Source: Pseudomonas sivasensis (GTDB taxonomy: Bacteria > Pseudomonadota > Gammaproteobacteria > Pseudomonadales > Pseudomonadaceae). From it: a stretch of 64,000 nucleotides of DNA. Of the stretch, positions 43,461-52,390 are shown piece by piece (the stretch's first letter is position 1; the number at the start of each line of letters is the position of its first letter). The notes below the pieces were generated by a model, which saw nothing but the letters and a program-made list of their open reading frames with translations, did not search any database and had not been told where the DNA came from. Made by a program: the position numbers and the translations under genes. The stretch lies in NCBI RefSeq assembly GCF_013778505.1, contig NZ_JAAOWU010000017.1, positions 1 through 64,000 on the forward strand, written 5' to 3'.

Positions 43461-44251
43461 AGCGCTCATCGCTGTTCGTGATTCAACTGCTGTTTACCTT
43501 GCTGGTGTGCGCATTCATGTTGGTGCCGGTGCTGATGTCGTTGCTGGCCGGGTTGACGCGCAATTTCTTCGTCGGCCTGTCCAGCGGCCTGACCTTCGAC
43601 TGGTTGATCCAGGTATGGCAGGCCTACTCGCCCACCGTATGGCTGTCGTTGCAATTGGCGCTGGCGTGCGCGGTGTGTGTCTGCGTGATCGGCGTACCGG
43701 CGGCCTATGCGCTGGTGTGCATGAACAACCGCTTCAGCCGTGCCTTCGAAGAACTGATGGTGTTGCCGGTGGCGATGCCGGGGTTGGCCAGTGCGCTGGC
43801 GTTGCTGCTCACCTACGGCCAGTTCGGCACGTTTCGCAGCAGCTGGTTGTTCATCCTGGTGGGCCATGTGTTGTTCACCTTGCCGTTCCTGGTACGTCCG
43901 GTGATGGCGGTGATGCAACGCCAGCAACTGCCGGTGCTGGAAGAGGCAGCGGCCAGTCTGGGCGCCGGGCCGATCAAGCGCTTTTTCAGCGTGGTGGTGC
44001 CCAACTGCCGGGCGGGGATTCTCGCTGGCGTGCTGATGGTGGTGACCTTGTCGTTGGGCGAATTCAACCTGACCTGGATGCTCCACACACCCATGACCAA
44101 GACATTGCCCGTGGGCCTGGCCGACAGCTACGCCTCGGCGCGCCTGGAAATCGCCAGCGCCTACACCCTTATCTTTTTGCTGATGATCGTGCCGCTGCTG
44201 ATTGCGTTGCAGGCCATCAGCGCTCGTTTGTCCCGTGGAGAGCGTCGATGA
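43457..44251 (+). CDS. ABC transporter permease 2
   Basis: The 264-residue inner-membrane permease is the partner of the preceding gene. It has about six helices, with an EAA loop containing LEEAAASLGAGPIKRFF near residue 160. The start is a GTG that overlaps the preceding stop (GTGA), and its own stop overlaps the ATPase start (ATGA). This strict overlap indicates one coupled translation unit. The first helix follows a short basic N-terminus. Confidence 0.92.
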   Translation: MKRSSLFVIQLLFTLLVCAFMLVPVLMSLLAGLTRNFFVGLSSGLTFDWLIQVWQAYSPTVWLSLQLALACAVCVCVIGVPAAYALVCMNNRFSRAFEELMVLPVAMPGLASALALLLTYGQFGTFRSSWLFILVGHVLFTLPFLVRPVMAVMQRQQLPVLEEAAASLGAGPIKRFFSVVVPNCRAGILAGVLMVVTLSLGEFNLTWMLHTPMTKTLPVGLADSYASARLEIASAYTLIFLLMIVPLLIALQAISARLSRGERR

Positions 44252-45279
44252 CCGCTATCACTATTCGCCTGCAAGGCTGTCGCAAGGCGTTCGCCGACGG
44301 CACCGTGGCTGTGCATGACCTGAACCTGACCGTCGAAGGCGGTGAAACCCTGGCGATCCTCGGCCCGTCCGGCTGCGGCAAGACCACCACCTTGCGCCTG
44401 ATTGCCGGTTTGGAACGCCCGGATGTGGGCCAGGTTTTTTTCGGCACCGACGACGTCACTCGTCTGCCCATCGAGCGCCGCGACGTGGGCATGGTGTTCC
44501 AGAACTACGCGCTGTTTCCCAACCTCGATGTGGCCGGCAATATCGTCTACGGCTTGAAGATTCGCGGCATGGCGCCGCTTGCGCGGAACAAGCGCTGCGA
44601 GGAACTGCTGGAGCTGGTGGGCCTGCAACAGCATGGCAAGCGCAGCATCCACGAATTGTCCGGTGGCCAGCGTCAACGCGTGGCCTTGGCCCGTGCCTTG
44701 GCGCCGCGCCCTAAGGTGCTGTTGCTGGACGAACCGCTGGCCGCCCTGGATGCGCAATTGCGCGAGCGCTTGCGCAGCGAGCTGAATGAACTGCTGCGCG
44801 GTCTCGGTATCACCTCGGTATTTGTCACCCACGATCAGGGCGAAGCCATGGCCCTGGGCGATCGTATCCTGGTGATGGAGCACGGCCGCGTCGCGCAACT
44901 GGCCAGCCCACGGGAGATCTACCAGAAACCGGCCAATGCGTTCGTCGCCGGTTTTGTCGGCAACCTCAATGCATTTGCTGTTACCTCGCGAACAGCCCAT
45001 GGCCTGAAAGTCTGCGGCGGCGAGTTGCCGTGGCAGGCCGCCGACGTGCCCAGCACGGTGTACTGCCGCCCCGAACACCTGCGGGTGATGGAGAGCGAAG
45101 GGCACTTGCACGGCTATCTATTGGCGCAGTTCTTCCAGGGCGCACAAAGCCGCCTGCTGGTGGATGTGGGCGGCCCGCAACCGCTGCTGGTGGACAGCAG
45201 CGACAACCACCTGTACGCCGTCGGCGCGCCGATCGCCCTGGCGATTGCGCCGCACATGTTGTTCACCCTGAATGCGTGA
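44248..45279 (+). CDS. ABC transporter ATPase (PotA/FbpC-like)
   Basis: The 343-residue ATPase has GPSGCGKTTT (Walker A, about 40), the Q-loop VFQNYALFP, the signature LSGGQRQRVALARAL and LLLDEPLAALD (Walker B). HDQGEAMALGD follows with the switch histidine. A C-terminal TOBE-like domain (about 240-343) is typical of importers for polyamines, iron or phosphonates. It completes the transporter encoded by the three preceding genes. The next gene starts close to or just inside its 3' end. Confidence 0.94.
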   Translation: MTAITIRLQGCRKAFADGTVAVHDLNLTVEGGETLAILGPSGCGKTTTLRLIAGLERPDVGQVFFGTDDVTRLPIERRDVGMVFQNYALFPNLDVAGNIVYGLKIRGMAPLARNKRCEELLELVGLQQHGKRSIHELSGGQRQRVALARALAPRPKVLLLDEPLAALDAQLRERLRSELNELLRGLGITSVFVTHDQGEAMALGDRILVMEHGRVAQLASPREIYQKPANAFVAGFVGNLNAFAVTSRTAHGLKVCGGELPWQAADVPSTVYCRPEHLRVMESEGHLHGYLLAQFFQGAQSRLLVDVGGPQPLLVDSSDNHLYAVGAPIALAIAPHMLFTLNA

Positions 45280-45289
45280 GAGTTTGCTT

Positions 45290-46123
45290 GTGAATCGTCC
45301 GTTTCTTGTTGCGCAAATCAGCGACCTGCACCTTAAAGCCGGCCAGCGCCTGACGTACGGGGTGGTCGATACCTTGGGCGCGCTGCGCCGTGCCGTCGAC
45401 CATTTAAACGCCAGCCAACCCCGGCCCGATATCGTGGTGGTCAGCGGTGACCTGGTGGACTTCGGCCGCGCTGATGAATACGCCGTGCTGCACCCCGAAC
45501 TCGCGCGCCTGCACATGCCGTGCTACCTGGTGCCCGGCAATCACGACACACGCGGTCCGTTGCTTGAGGCATTCCGTGATCACGCTTATTTGCCGTCGTC
45601 GGCAGAGGGGCCGTTGGACTGGGTGGTGGACGAGCATCCGCTGCGCTTGATCGGCCTGGACTCGACTATCCCCGGTGGGCATGGCGGCCAGCTACTGGAC
45701 AGCCAATTGCACTGGTTGGACGAGCAACTGGCACGCCGCCCGGACGCGCCGACGTTGCTGATCCTGCACCATCCGCCGTTTATCAGCGGCATCGGCCATA
45801 TGGACCGCGAACCCTTTATCAATGCCGCCGCACTGGAGCGCGTCGTGGCGCGCCACCCGCAAGTGGAACGCCTGCTGTGCGGGCACCTGCACCGGCCGAT
45901 GCAGCGACGCTTTGGCGGCAGCTTGAGTTGTGTGTGCCCCGGCACCTCCCATCAGATTGTGCTGGACCTGCAAGACGCCGCGCCCGCGCATTTCAACCTG
46001 GAACCGGCGGGGTATTTGTTGCATCGCTGGGATGCGCAACACGGCTTGATCAGCCACAACGGCGTGTTCGGGGATTACCCGGGGCCGTACCCGTTTTATG
46101 ACGCTCATGGATTGATTGACTGA
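45290..46123 (+). CDS. Calcineurin-like phosphodiesterase (GpdQ/CpdA type)
   Basis: The 277-residue metallophosphoesterase has the full metal-ligand set: DLH (QISDLHLK), GD (VVSGDLVDFG), GNHD (VPGNHDTRG), a histidine in ILHHPPF and GHLHRP. This is the class III cyclic-nucleotide / glycerophosphodiester phosphodiesterase pattern, closest in layout to GpdQ. The GTG at 45290 follows a GAGAG sequence; an ATG at 45272, inside the ATPase gene, is the alternative. There is no signal peptide, so it acts in the cytosol. As the last gene of the ABC operon it probably splits the imported phosphodiester (inference). Confidence 0.88.
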   Translation: MNRPFLVAQISDLHLKAGQRLTYGVVDTLGALRRAVDHLNASQPRPDIVVVSGDLVDFGRADEYAVLHPELARLHMPCYLVPGNHDTRGPLLEAFRDHAYLPSSAEGPLDWVVDEHPLRLIGLDSTIPGGHGGQLLDSQLHWLDEQLARRPDAPTLLILHHPPFISGIGHMDREPFINAAALERVVARHPQVERLLCGHLHRPMQRRFGGSLSCVCPGTSHQIVLDLQDAAPAHFNLEPAGYLLHRWDAQHGLISHNGVFGDYPGPYPFYDAHGLID

Positions 46124-46273
46124 GGTTTACGGAGGTTTCACTTCACTCAACTAGCTAACAACTAAGTAACTGAACAACCGTTAATGCCCCGGCCAACGTC
46201 ACGTTTGGCCGACGGTATCCTGCTGCCCATTTTTTGCGCCCGGAACTTGGATTCCGCGCCGGAGTTCGTCCTG

Positions 46274-47593
46274 ATGAAAGCCACGTTGAATGTATTAAGT
46301 GTATTGACCGGCAGCCTGGGCATTGCTCTGAGCCCCTTGGCGTCTGCTGACTTTTTGAGCGACAGCAAAGCCAACTTGAGCATGCGTAACTTCTACTTCA
46401 ATAACGACAACCGCGACGGCACGGCGGCACCGTCGAAGACCGAAGAGTGGGGCCAGGCCTTTATCCTCAACTACCAGTCGGGCTTCACTGACGGCACCGT
46501 CGGTTTTGGCCTGGACGCCATCGGCATGCTCGGCGTGACCCTCGACAGCAGCGCCGCGCGCCATGTCGGCAGCTCGATGATCCCCACCGAAGACGGCAAG
46601 GCCACGGATAACTGGGCCCGTGGCGGCGCGACCGCCAAGGCACGCTTTGCCAAGACCGAAGCGCGCTACGGCTACCTGCGCCCGAACCTGCCGATCCTGG
46701 TGAGCAACGACGGCCGCCTGTTGCCGCAGTCGTTCGAAGGCGGGCAAGTCACCAGCAAGGACATCGACAACCTGACCCTGGTCGGCGGCCAGCTTGAGCA
46801 CACCACCGGTCGCGGTTCCAGCGACCGCAGTGGCCTGGCCGCGGCGGGCGGTACCCAGGAAAGCAATAAATTCACCTACGCCGGCGCGGACTACCAACTG
46901 ACCAAGGACCTGATGGTCCAGTACTACTACGCCAATCTCGAAGACTATTACCAGCAACACTTCGCCGGGTTGATCCACGTATTGCCGTTGGGCGAATACG
47001 GCTCATTGAAAACCGACCTGCGCTACTTCAAGACCAGCTCCGACGGCAAAAACAGCAGTGCTGCCGGCCGTGCCGAGGGCTACAAGCTGGGCGGCTATAC
47101 CAAGAACGGCAACGGTGAAATCGACAACAACACCTGGAGCGCCGCGTTCATCTACTCCCTGGGCCCGCACGCGATCACCGCCGGCTACCAGCAAGTCTCG
47201 GACGACAGTAACTTCGCCCAACTCAACCAGGGCGGCCTGGTGAACAAAGGCGAGGGCGGTGCCAGCCTGTACCTCTACACCGACCGTACCGTGCAGACCT
47301 TCATCCAGGCCGGTGAGCGCACCGCCTTTGCCCAGTACGCCTACGACTTCGCGTCGCTGGGTGTACCCGGCCTGAAGGCCTCGGTGATGTACCTGAAGGG
47401 CGACCACATTCTTACCGCCAGCGGCAACGACGCCAGCGAGTGGGAGCGGGACATCTCGTTGGATTACGTGGTGCAGAGCGGCACGTTCAAGAACGTCGGG
47501 TTCGGCTGGCGTAACGGCGTGTCACGCAGTGAAGTGGCGCGGGACCAGGACCAGAATCGGGTGTTTGTGAGTTATTCGATTCCGTTGATGTAG
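46274..47593 (+). CDS. OprD-family outer-membrane porin
   Basis: The 439-residue precursor has a signal peptide ending PLASA (about residue 25). The mature part then starts DFLSDSKANLSMRNFYFNND, the characteristic beginning of OprD/OpdX porins. The C-terminal strand ends VFVSYSIPLM. These 18-strand barrels carry amino acids, peptides or aromatic acids across the outer membrane. GGAG lies about 9 bases upstream of the ATG. It follows the ABC/phosphodiesterase operon by 150 bp on the same strand and may supply the outer-membrane step. A hairpin at 47599-47637 follows the stop. Confidence 0.93.
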   Translation: MKATLNVLSVLTGSLGIALSPLASADFLSDSKANLSMRNFYFNNDNRDGTAAPSKTEEWGQAFILNYQSGFTDGTVGFGLDAIGMLGVTLDSSAARHVGSSMIPTEDGKATDNWARGGATAKARFAKTEARYGYLRPNLPILVSNDGRLLPQSFEGGQVTSKDIDNLTLVGGQLEHTTGRGSSDRSGLAAAGGTQESNKFTYAGADYQLTKDLMVQYYYANLEDYYQQHFAGLIHVLPLGEYGSLKTDLRYFKTSSDGKNSSAAGRAEGYKLGGYTKNGNGEIDNNTWSAAFIYSLGPHAITAGYQQVSDDSNFAQLNQGGLVNKGEGGASLYLYTDRTVQTFIQAGERTAFAQYAYDFASLGVPGLKASVMYLKGDHILTASGNDASEWERDISLDYVVQSGTFKNVGFGWRNGVSRSEVARDQDQNRVFVSYSIPLM

Positions 47594-47607
47594 TACAGCT
47601 GAGCGCC

Positions 47608-48081
47608 TCACCTCTGTAGGCGCGAGTGGGCGCTCAGTGATCGTGCATGCGTTGCGGTGTCATTGCTGATCTGATGAAAACCGCAGCGCAGATAAAATGC
47701 TGCGGCTTCGGGTGTATCGGTAGATAAGCGCACATCGTGGAATTTCAGCGTGGCGTAATCCAGCAGTGCTTGAACCAAGGCCTTACCCACGTCTCGCCCT
47801 CGCATTTGGGGAGTCACGTATACCCGGCGCAGCCGGCCCACGGTTGAGCCGGCGTAGGGATCACGGGAAACGCCGCCGACTGCAATCAGTTGCTCCTGGT
47901 AAAACACGCCCAAAAGGTACTCGCCCGGTTGTTCGAACCGATTGGCGCCTGTTTCCCACTCTGTGATCAGGCGCGTGAGGAACCTGAACCCTTCGGCAAT
48001 GGCTTGCGCTTCCAGCGTGTGGATCTCGTCTGGGAGTTCTTCCAGTCTACGTATCGAAGGGGCTTCGCTGGAGGGCTTCAT
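47608..48081 (-). CDS. GNAT-family N-acetyltransferase
   Basis: The 157-residue protein has the acetyl-CoA-binding segment RRVYVTPQMRGRDVGKALVQALLDYA (about 96-121, read in part; RGRDVGKA is the pyrophosphate loop). The C-terminal strand-turn AAAFYLRCGFHQI is usual in the family. The ATG at 48081 (MKPSSEAPS) is chosen because the protein then has normal GNAT length. The frame is open for 74 more codons upstream, but that sequence is unlike the family. The ribosome binding site is weak. The substrate is unknown. Confidence 0.82.
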   Translation of the reverse strand: MKPSSEAPSIRRLEELPDEIHTLEAQAIAEGFRFLTRLITEWETGANRFEQPGEYLLGVFYQEQLIAVGGVSRDPYAGSTVGRLRRVYVTPQMRGRDVGKALVQALLDYATLKFHDVRLSTDTPEAAAFYLRCGFHQISNDTATHARSLSAHSRLQR

Positions 48082-48223
48082 AGGGACTCTTTGTGTGGGC
48101 ACTGAGCGTTCGACCTCATAGCTGATTGCGCCCCAAAGACAACTGCCTTGGGTAATGACATCCCTGTAGGGACCTGTCCGAAATAGCGTGGCGGGCACTG
48201 TACCTGTGGCGAGGGAGGCGTGC

Positions 48224-49867
48224 TCAAACCACCCGGTTCCTGCCCGCGGCCTTGGCCTCATACAAACACATGTCCGCGCGTTTGAGCAGTGCCAGGGAGT
48301 CACGGTCCGAAGGCTCGGCCACGCCCACGCCGATGCTTACGGTCAGACGGCCTACGGTGGGAAACACTGCCGCCTCGACGGCCGCGCGGATTTTTTCGGC
48401 GACCACGTCGGGGCTGTCCGGCGCTTCGACTTCCGGCAGCAGCACGGCGAATTCTTCCCCGCCATAACGCGCCACAAAGTCAGTGGCGCGCGTCGTACTT
48501 TCTATCAGCGCGGCGAGTTGGCACAGCACATCATCGCCAATGGCGTGGCCGTAGGTGTCGTTGACGCGCTTGAAGTAATCGGCATCGATCAGCAGCAGGG
48601 CGAAGGTGCGGCCGGTGCGTTGGAACAGCAGGCTGTTCTCGGCGAGTTTTTCATCGAAGCGGCGACGGTTGAACACGCCGGTGAGGGCATCGTGGGTGGC
48701 CAGTTTCAGCAGTTCGGCGTTGGCCTGGGTGAGGTCGGCGGTGCGTTGGGCGACAGTGGCTTCCAGGGAGGCGTTGGCTTCCTGCAGCTGGCGTTCCTTG
48801 GCCAGCAGCGCTTGGGTCATGCCGGTGAGCGAACGGCCCAGTTGGGCGATTTCCAGTACCGAGTGCTCCTGTGGAAACACGGCGCCGGGCTGGTGCTCCT
48901 GGACTTGCTTGGCGGATTTGGCCAGTTGTTCGATAGGGCGACTGAGGGAGGAGGCCAGGTAATACGCCGCGACCATAAACGCCACGGCGGCGAGTACACC
49001 GAGTATCAGCAGTTTGTAGAGCAGCGTGCGCGCCGGTTGCAGGGCCACATCCAACGGCTGGCGCACCATGATGTACCAAGTCATTTTTGCGTTGGAGGGG
49101 CTGGGCACCGCGACCGAAGCGGTCACAAAACCGTCCGCCGTGGACCAGCCGGAAGGCGTGACCAGCTTGTCTTTAGGCATCTGCTCGCCGGCCAGCAGTT
49201 CGGGATAAAGCACCTTGCCGTCGAAGTCGACAATCAGCGCCTCGATATCAGGGATGGCGTCCTTCTGCATCACTGCCGAATCGACGATTTGCGTCACCCA
49301 GCGCCAGTGCGCATGGGCCCCCAGCACGCCGATGGTCTCGCCCTTGGCGTTACGGATAGGCTCGGCGAAATCAATAAAACGCAACAGCTCGCCGTTGGCC
49401 GCCCCTGGCAGCAACTTGGCCAGCAGCACCGCCTCATGGGGATCGCCGGTGTACTCGCCAAGCAGACCGGCCTGGAACCATGGGCGCTGGCTGACAGATT
49501 GATTCACCAGCAGCCCATTCACCGCCTGGCGCACACGGCCGTCGGCATCGGCGACGCCCATCCACGCGTACTCGGCGCGAGACTGGGTGCGCAGCTCCAT
49601 CAGCGTGAGGATGTCCGGCTCGTTCAAGTCACCCTTGCGAAACAGCGGCGCTTTGCTGAGCAGGGTCACTTCCAGCTGACGCTCGCGCAGTTGCACGGCC
49701 AACAGCGCAGCCGTGGAGCGCGCTGTGCTCAACAAAGCAACGCCGCTGGCCTGCTTCATCTGCCCAGTTGCGATATGCCCCACATAAAAGCCCACGCTCA
49801 GCAAGGTGAGCAGGGATAAACCGGCAAACCATAAGGTCAGGTGACTGCGCAGGCTGGCTTTGATCAT
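48224..49867 (-). CDS. Membrane diguanylate cyclase (Cache-like sensor, HAMP, GGDEF)
   Basis: The 547-residue protein has a first membrane helix at about 10-32, a periplasmic sensor of about 250 residues and a second helix at about 287-308. A HAMP linker and coiled coil (about 310-385) lead to a C-terminal GGDEF domain. The active-site motif is YGGEEF at about 468. RATD lies five residues before GGEEF, the spacing of the inhibitory I-site. It should therefore make cyclic di-GMP and be feedback-inhibited. The periplasmic part has a dCache-like layout, so it probably binds a small ligand. It is divergent from metE. Confidence 0.93.
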   Translation of the reverse strand: MIKASLRSHLTLWFAGLSLLTLLSVGFYVGHIATGQMKQASGVALLSTARSTAALLAVQLRERQLEVTLLSKAPLFRKGDLNEPDILTLMELRTQSRAEYAWMGVADADGRVRQAVNGLLVNQSVSQRPWFQAGLLGEYTGDPHEAVLLAKLLPGAANGELLRFIDFAEPIRNAKGETIGVLGAHAHWRWVTQIVDSAVMQKDAIPDIEALIVDFDGKVLYPELLAGEQMPKDKLVTPSGWSTADGFVTASVAVPSPSNAKMTWYIMVRQPLDVALQPARTLLYKLLILGVLAAVAFMVAAYYLASSLSRPIEQLAKSAKQVQEHQPGAVFPQEHSVLEIAQLGRSLTGMTQALLAKERQLQEANASLEATVAQRTADLTQANAELLKLATHDALTGVFNRRRFDEKLAENSLLFQRTGRTFALLLIDADYFKRVNDTYGHAIGDDVLCQLAALIESTTRATDFVARYGGEEFAVLLPEVEAPDSPDVVAEKIRAAVEAAVFPTVGRLTVSIGVGVAEPSDRDSLALLKRADMCLYEAKAAGRNRVV

Positions 49868-49980
49868 GGGTGCTCATTTGAATGTATTGTTTGCGAGCAT
49901 AGTACCCGCAATGAATGAGTGCCGTGTCGGCTAAAGGCAAGCCTCAACATGAGCGAAACTTGTGCTGATCTAAAATAGAA

Positions 49981-49993
49981 TGAGTTTGTCTCA
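49981..49993. promoter_or_regulatory. Possible MetR-type site upstream of metE
   Basis: TGAG-TTTGT-CTCA is an inverted repeat with the half-site length and 5-base spacing of MetR sites (TGAA-N5-TTCA), 57 bases before metE. No cobalamin riboswitch is recognised in the 182-bp gap. Confidence 0.4.
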
Positions 49994-50049
49994 CTATGAT
50001 CAATTCCCGACAATGACTGCCATACATAACGACATTGGAGTTGTAAGTC

Positions 50050-52338
50050 ATGGCTGTCGCTCATTCCCTGGGATTTCCGCGCATTGGACGCGATCGTGAA
50101 CTGAAAAAAGCGCAGGAAGCGTTCTGGAAGGGTGAGCTCGACGAGGACGGCCTGCGCGCCGTTGGCCGTGACCTGCGCAAGACCCATTGGGCGTTGCAGA
50201 AGCAGGCCGGTATTGAGTTGCTGCCCGCTGGCGATTTCGCCTGGTACGACCAGGTGCTGACTCACTCGCTGATGTTCGGCGTGATCCCTGAGCGCTTTCG
50301 CCCGGCGGATGGCAAGGCCACCCTGCAAACCCTGTTCGGTATGGCGCGGGGTGTCAGCGACAACTGCTGCGGCGGTGCCCACGCCCAGGAAATGACCAAG
50401 TGGTTCGATACCAACTACCACTACTTGGTGCCTGAATTCAGCGTCGACCAGCACTTCCATCTGGGCTGGGATCAACTCTTCGAAGAAGTGCAGGAAGCTC
50501 TCGAGCTGGGCCACACCGTCAAGCCGGTGGTGATTGGCCCGTTGACGTACCTGTGGCTGGGCAAGGCCAAGGGCGGCGACTTCGACAAGCTTGATCTGCT
50601 GGAGCGCCTGCTGCCGTTGTATGGCCAGATCTTCCAACGCCTGGCGGACCTGGGCGTGGAATGGGTACAGATCGACGAGCCGATCCTGGTGCTCGACCTG
50701 CCACAAGAGTGGAAAAACGCTTTCGAACGCGCCTATAACCTGATCCAGCGCGACCCACTGAAAAAGCTAGTGGCGACCTACTTCGGTGGTCTGGAAGAGA
50801 ACCTCGGCCTGGCCGCGAACCTGCCAGTGGATGGCCTGCACATCGACCTGATACGGGCGCCGGAACAGTACCCGACCATCCTCGACCGTCTGCCGGCGTA
50901 CAAGGTGCTGTCCCTGGGGGTAGTGAACGGCCGTAACGTCTGGCGCTGCGACCTGGAAAACGCCCTGGCGACCTTGCAGCATGCTCATGAAAAACTCGGT
51001 GATCGCCTTTGGGTGGCGCCGTCCTGCTCGCTGCTGCACAGCCCGGTGGACCTGGGCCGTGAAGACAAGCTGGATGCCGAGTTGAAAAGCTGGCTGGCCT
51101 TCGCTGTGCAGAAGTGCGCCGAAGTGGCGGTGTTGGCCCAGGCGGTCAACCAACCTGAAGCGCCCAACGTGCTTGCTGCTCTGACGCACAGCCGCACCGT
51201 GCAGGCCGCACGTGCCGCTTCGCCAAGAATCCACAAACCGGCCGTCCAGGCACGTGTTGCCGCTATTACTGACAAGGACAGCCAGCGCCACTCGCTGTTT
51301 GCCCAGCGTATCGAGCAACAGCGCGCTGGCCTCAAACTGCCGTTGTTCCCGACCACCACCATCGGTTCGTTCCCGCAAACAGCCTCGATTCGCCTGGCGC
51401 GCCAGTCATACAAGGCTGGCAAGTTGAGCGAGGCCGAATACGTCGAAGCGATGCACAGCGAAATCAGGCACGCCGTCGAAGTGCAGGAAAACCTCGGCCT
51501 GGATGTGCTGGTGCATGGTGAAGCTGAACGTAACGACATGGTCGAGTACTTCGCCGAGCAACTGGATGGCTACGTTTTCACGCGCTTCGGCTGGGTCCAG
51601 AGCTACGGTTCGCGTTGCGTGAAACCAGCCGTAATTTTCGGCGACCTGAGCCGTCCGAAGGCGATGACCGTGGAGTGGATCCGCTATGCCCAAGGCCTGA
51701 CCCACAAGGTCATGAAAGGCATGCTGACCGGTCCGGTGACCATGCTGATGTGGTCGTTCCCCCGCGAAGACGTGAGCCGTGAAGTGCAGGCCCGCCAACT
51801 GGCCCTGGCGATTCGTGATGAAGTGGTGGATTTGGAAACCGCTGGCATCAAGATCGTGCAGATCGACGAAGCCGCGTTTCGCGAAGGCCTGCCGTTGCGC
51901 CAGGCACAGTGGCAGCGCTACCTGGATTGGGCCACCGAAGTGTTCCGCCTGTGCGCCTCTGGCGTGCGTGACGACACCCAGATCCATACCCACATGTGCT
52001 ACAGCGAGTTCAACGATGTGATCGAGTCCATCGCAGCGATGGATGCCGATGTGATCACCATCGAAACCTCACGTTCGGATATGGAGTTGCTGGACGCGTT
52101 TGAAGCCTTCGCCTACCCGAATGACATCGGCCCGGGAGTCTACGACATCCACTCGCCACGGGTGCCCGATGCATCGGAAATGGCTAACCTGCTGCGCAAG
52201 GCAGCCAAGCGGATCCCGGCCGAGCGGTTGTGGGTGAACCCGGATTGCGGCTTGAAGACGCGCGGCTGGCCGGAGACTGAGGCGGCGCTGATTCATATGG
52301 TCACTGCGGCGCGTCAACTGCGAGCGGAATTGGCGTAA
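50050..52338 (+). CDS. metE: Cobalamin-independent methionine synthase
   Basis: The 762-residue enzyme transfers the methyl group of 5-methyltetrahydropteroyl-triglutamate to homocysteine. It has the two-domain MetE layout: an N-terminal barrel, starting SLGFPRIGRDRELKKAQE, and a C-terminal catalytic barrel. Zinc ligands are His and Cys in LVHGEAERNDMVEYF, near 495, and VNPDCGLKTRGW near 735, plus HTHMCYSEF near 650. TTFGSFPQT-like TTTIGSFPQT begins the second domain. The length agrees with the E. coli protein (753 residues). The ATG is preceded by TTGGAG with 8 bases between. Confidence 0.96.
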   Translation: MAVAHSLGFPRIGRDRELKKAQEAFWKGELDEDGLRAVGRDLRKTHWALQKQAGIELLPAGDFAWYDQVLTHSLMFGVIPERFRPADGKATLQTLFGMARGVSDNCCGGAHAQEMTKWFDTNYHYLVPEFSVDQHFHLGWDQLFEEVQEALELGHTVKPVVIGPLTYLWLGKAKGGDFDKLDLLERLLPLYGQIFQRLADLGVEWVQIDEPILVLDLPQEWKNAFERAYNLIQRDPLKKLVATYFGGLEENLGLAANLPVDGLHIDLIRAPEQYPTILDRLPAYKVLSLGVVNGRNVWRCDLENALATLQHAHEKLGDRLWVAPSCSLLHSPVDLGREDKLDAELKSWLAFAVQKCAEVAVLAQAVNQPEAPNVLAALTHSRTVQAARAASPRIHKPAVQARVAAITDKDSQRHSLFAQRIEQQRAGLKLPLFPTTTIGSFPQTASIRLARQSYKAGKLSEAEYVEAMHSEIRHAVEVQENLGLDVLVHGEAERNDMVEYFAEQLDGYVFTRFGWVQSYGSRCVKPAVIFGDLSRPKAMTVEWIRYAQGLTHKVMKGMLTGPVTMLMWSFPREDVSREVQARQLALAIRDEVVDLETAGIKIVQIDEAAFREGLPLRQAQWQRYLDWATEVFRLCASGVRDDTQIHTHMCYSEFNDVIESIAAMDADVITIETSRSDMELLDAFEAFAYPNDIGPGVYDIHSPRVPDASEMANLLRKAAKRIPAERLWVNPDCGLKTRGWPETEAALIHMVTAARQLRAELA

Positions 52339-52390
52339 CGCGGTTAAAAATGTGGGGCGAGGTTTGCTTTCGATGGCGGTTTGTTGGTGT

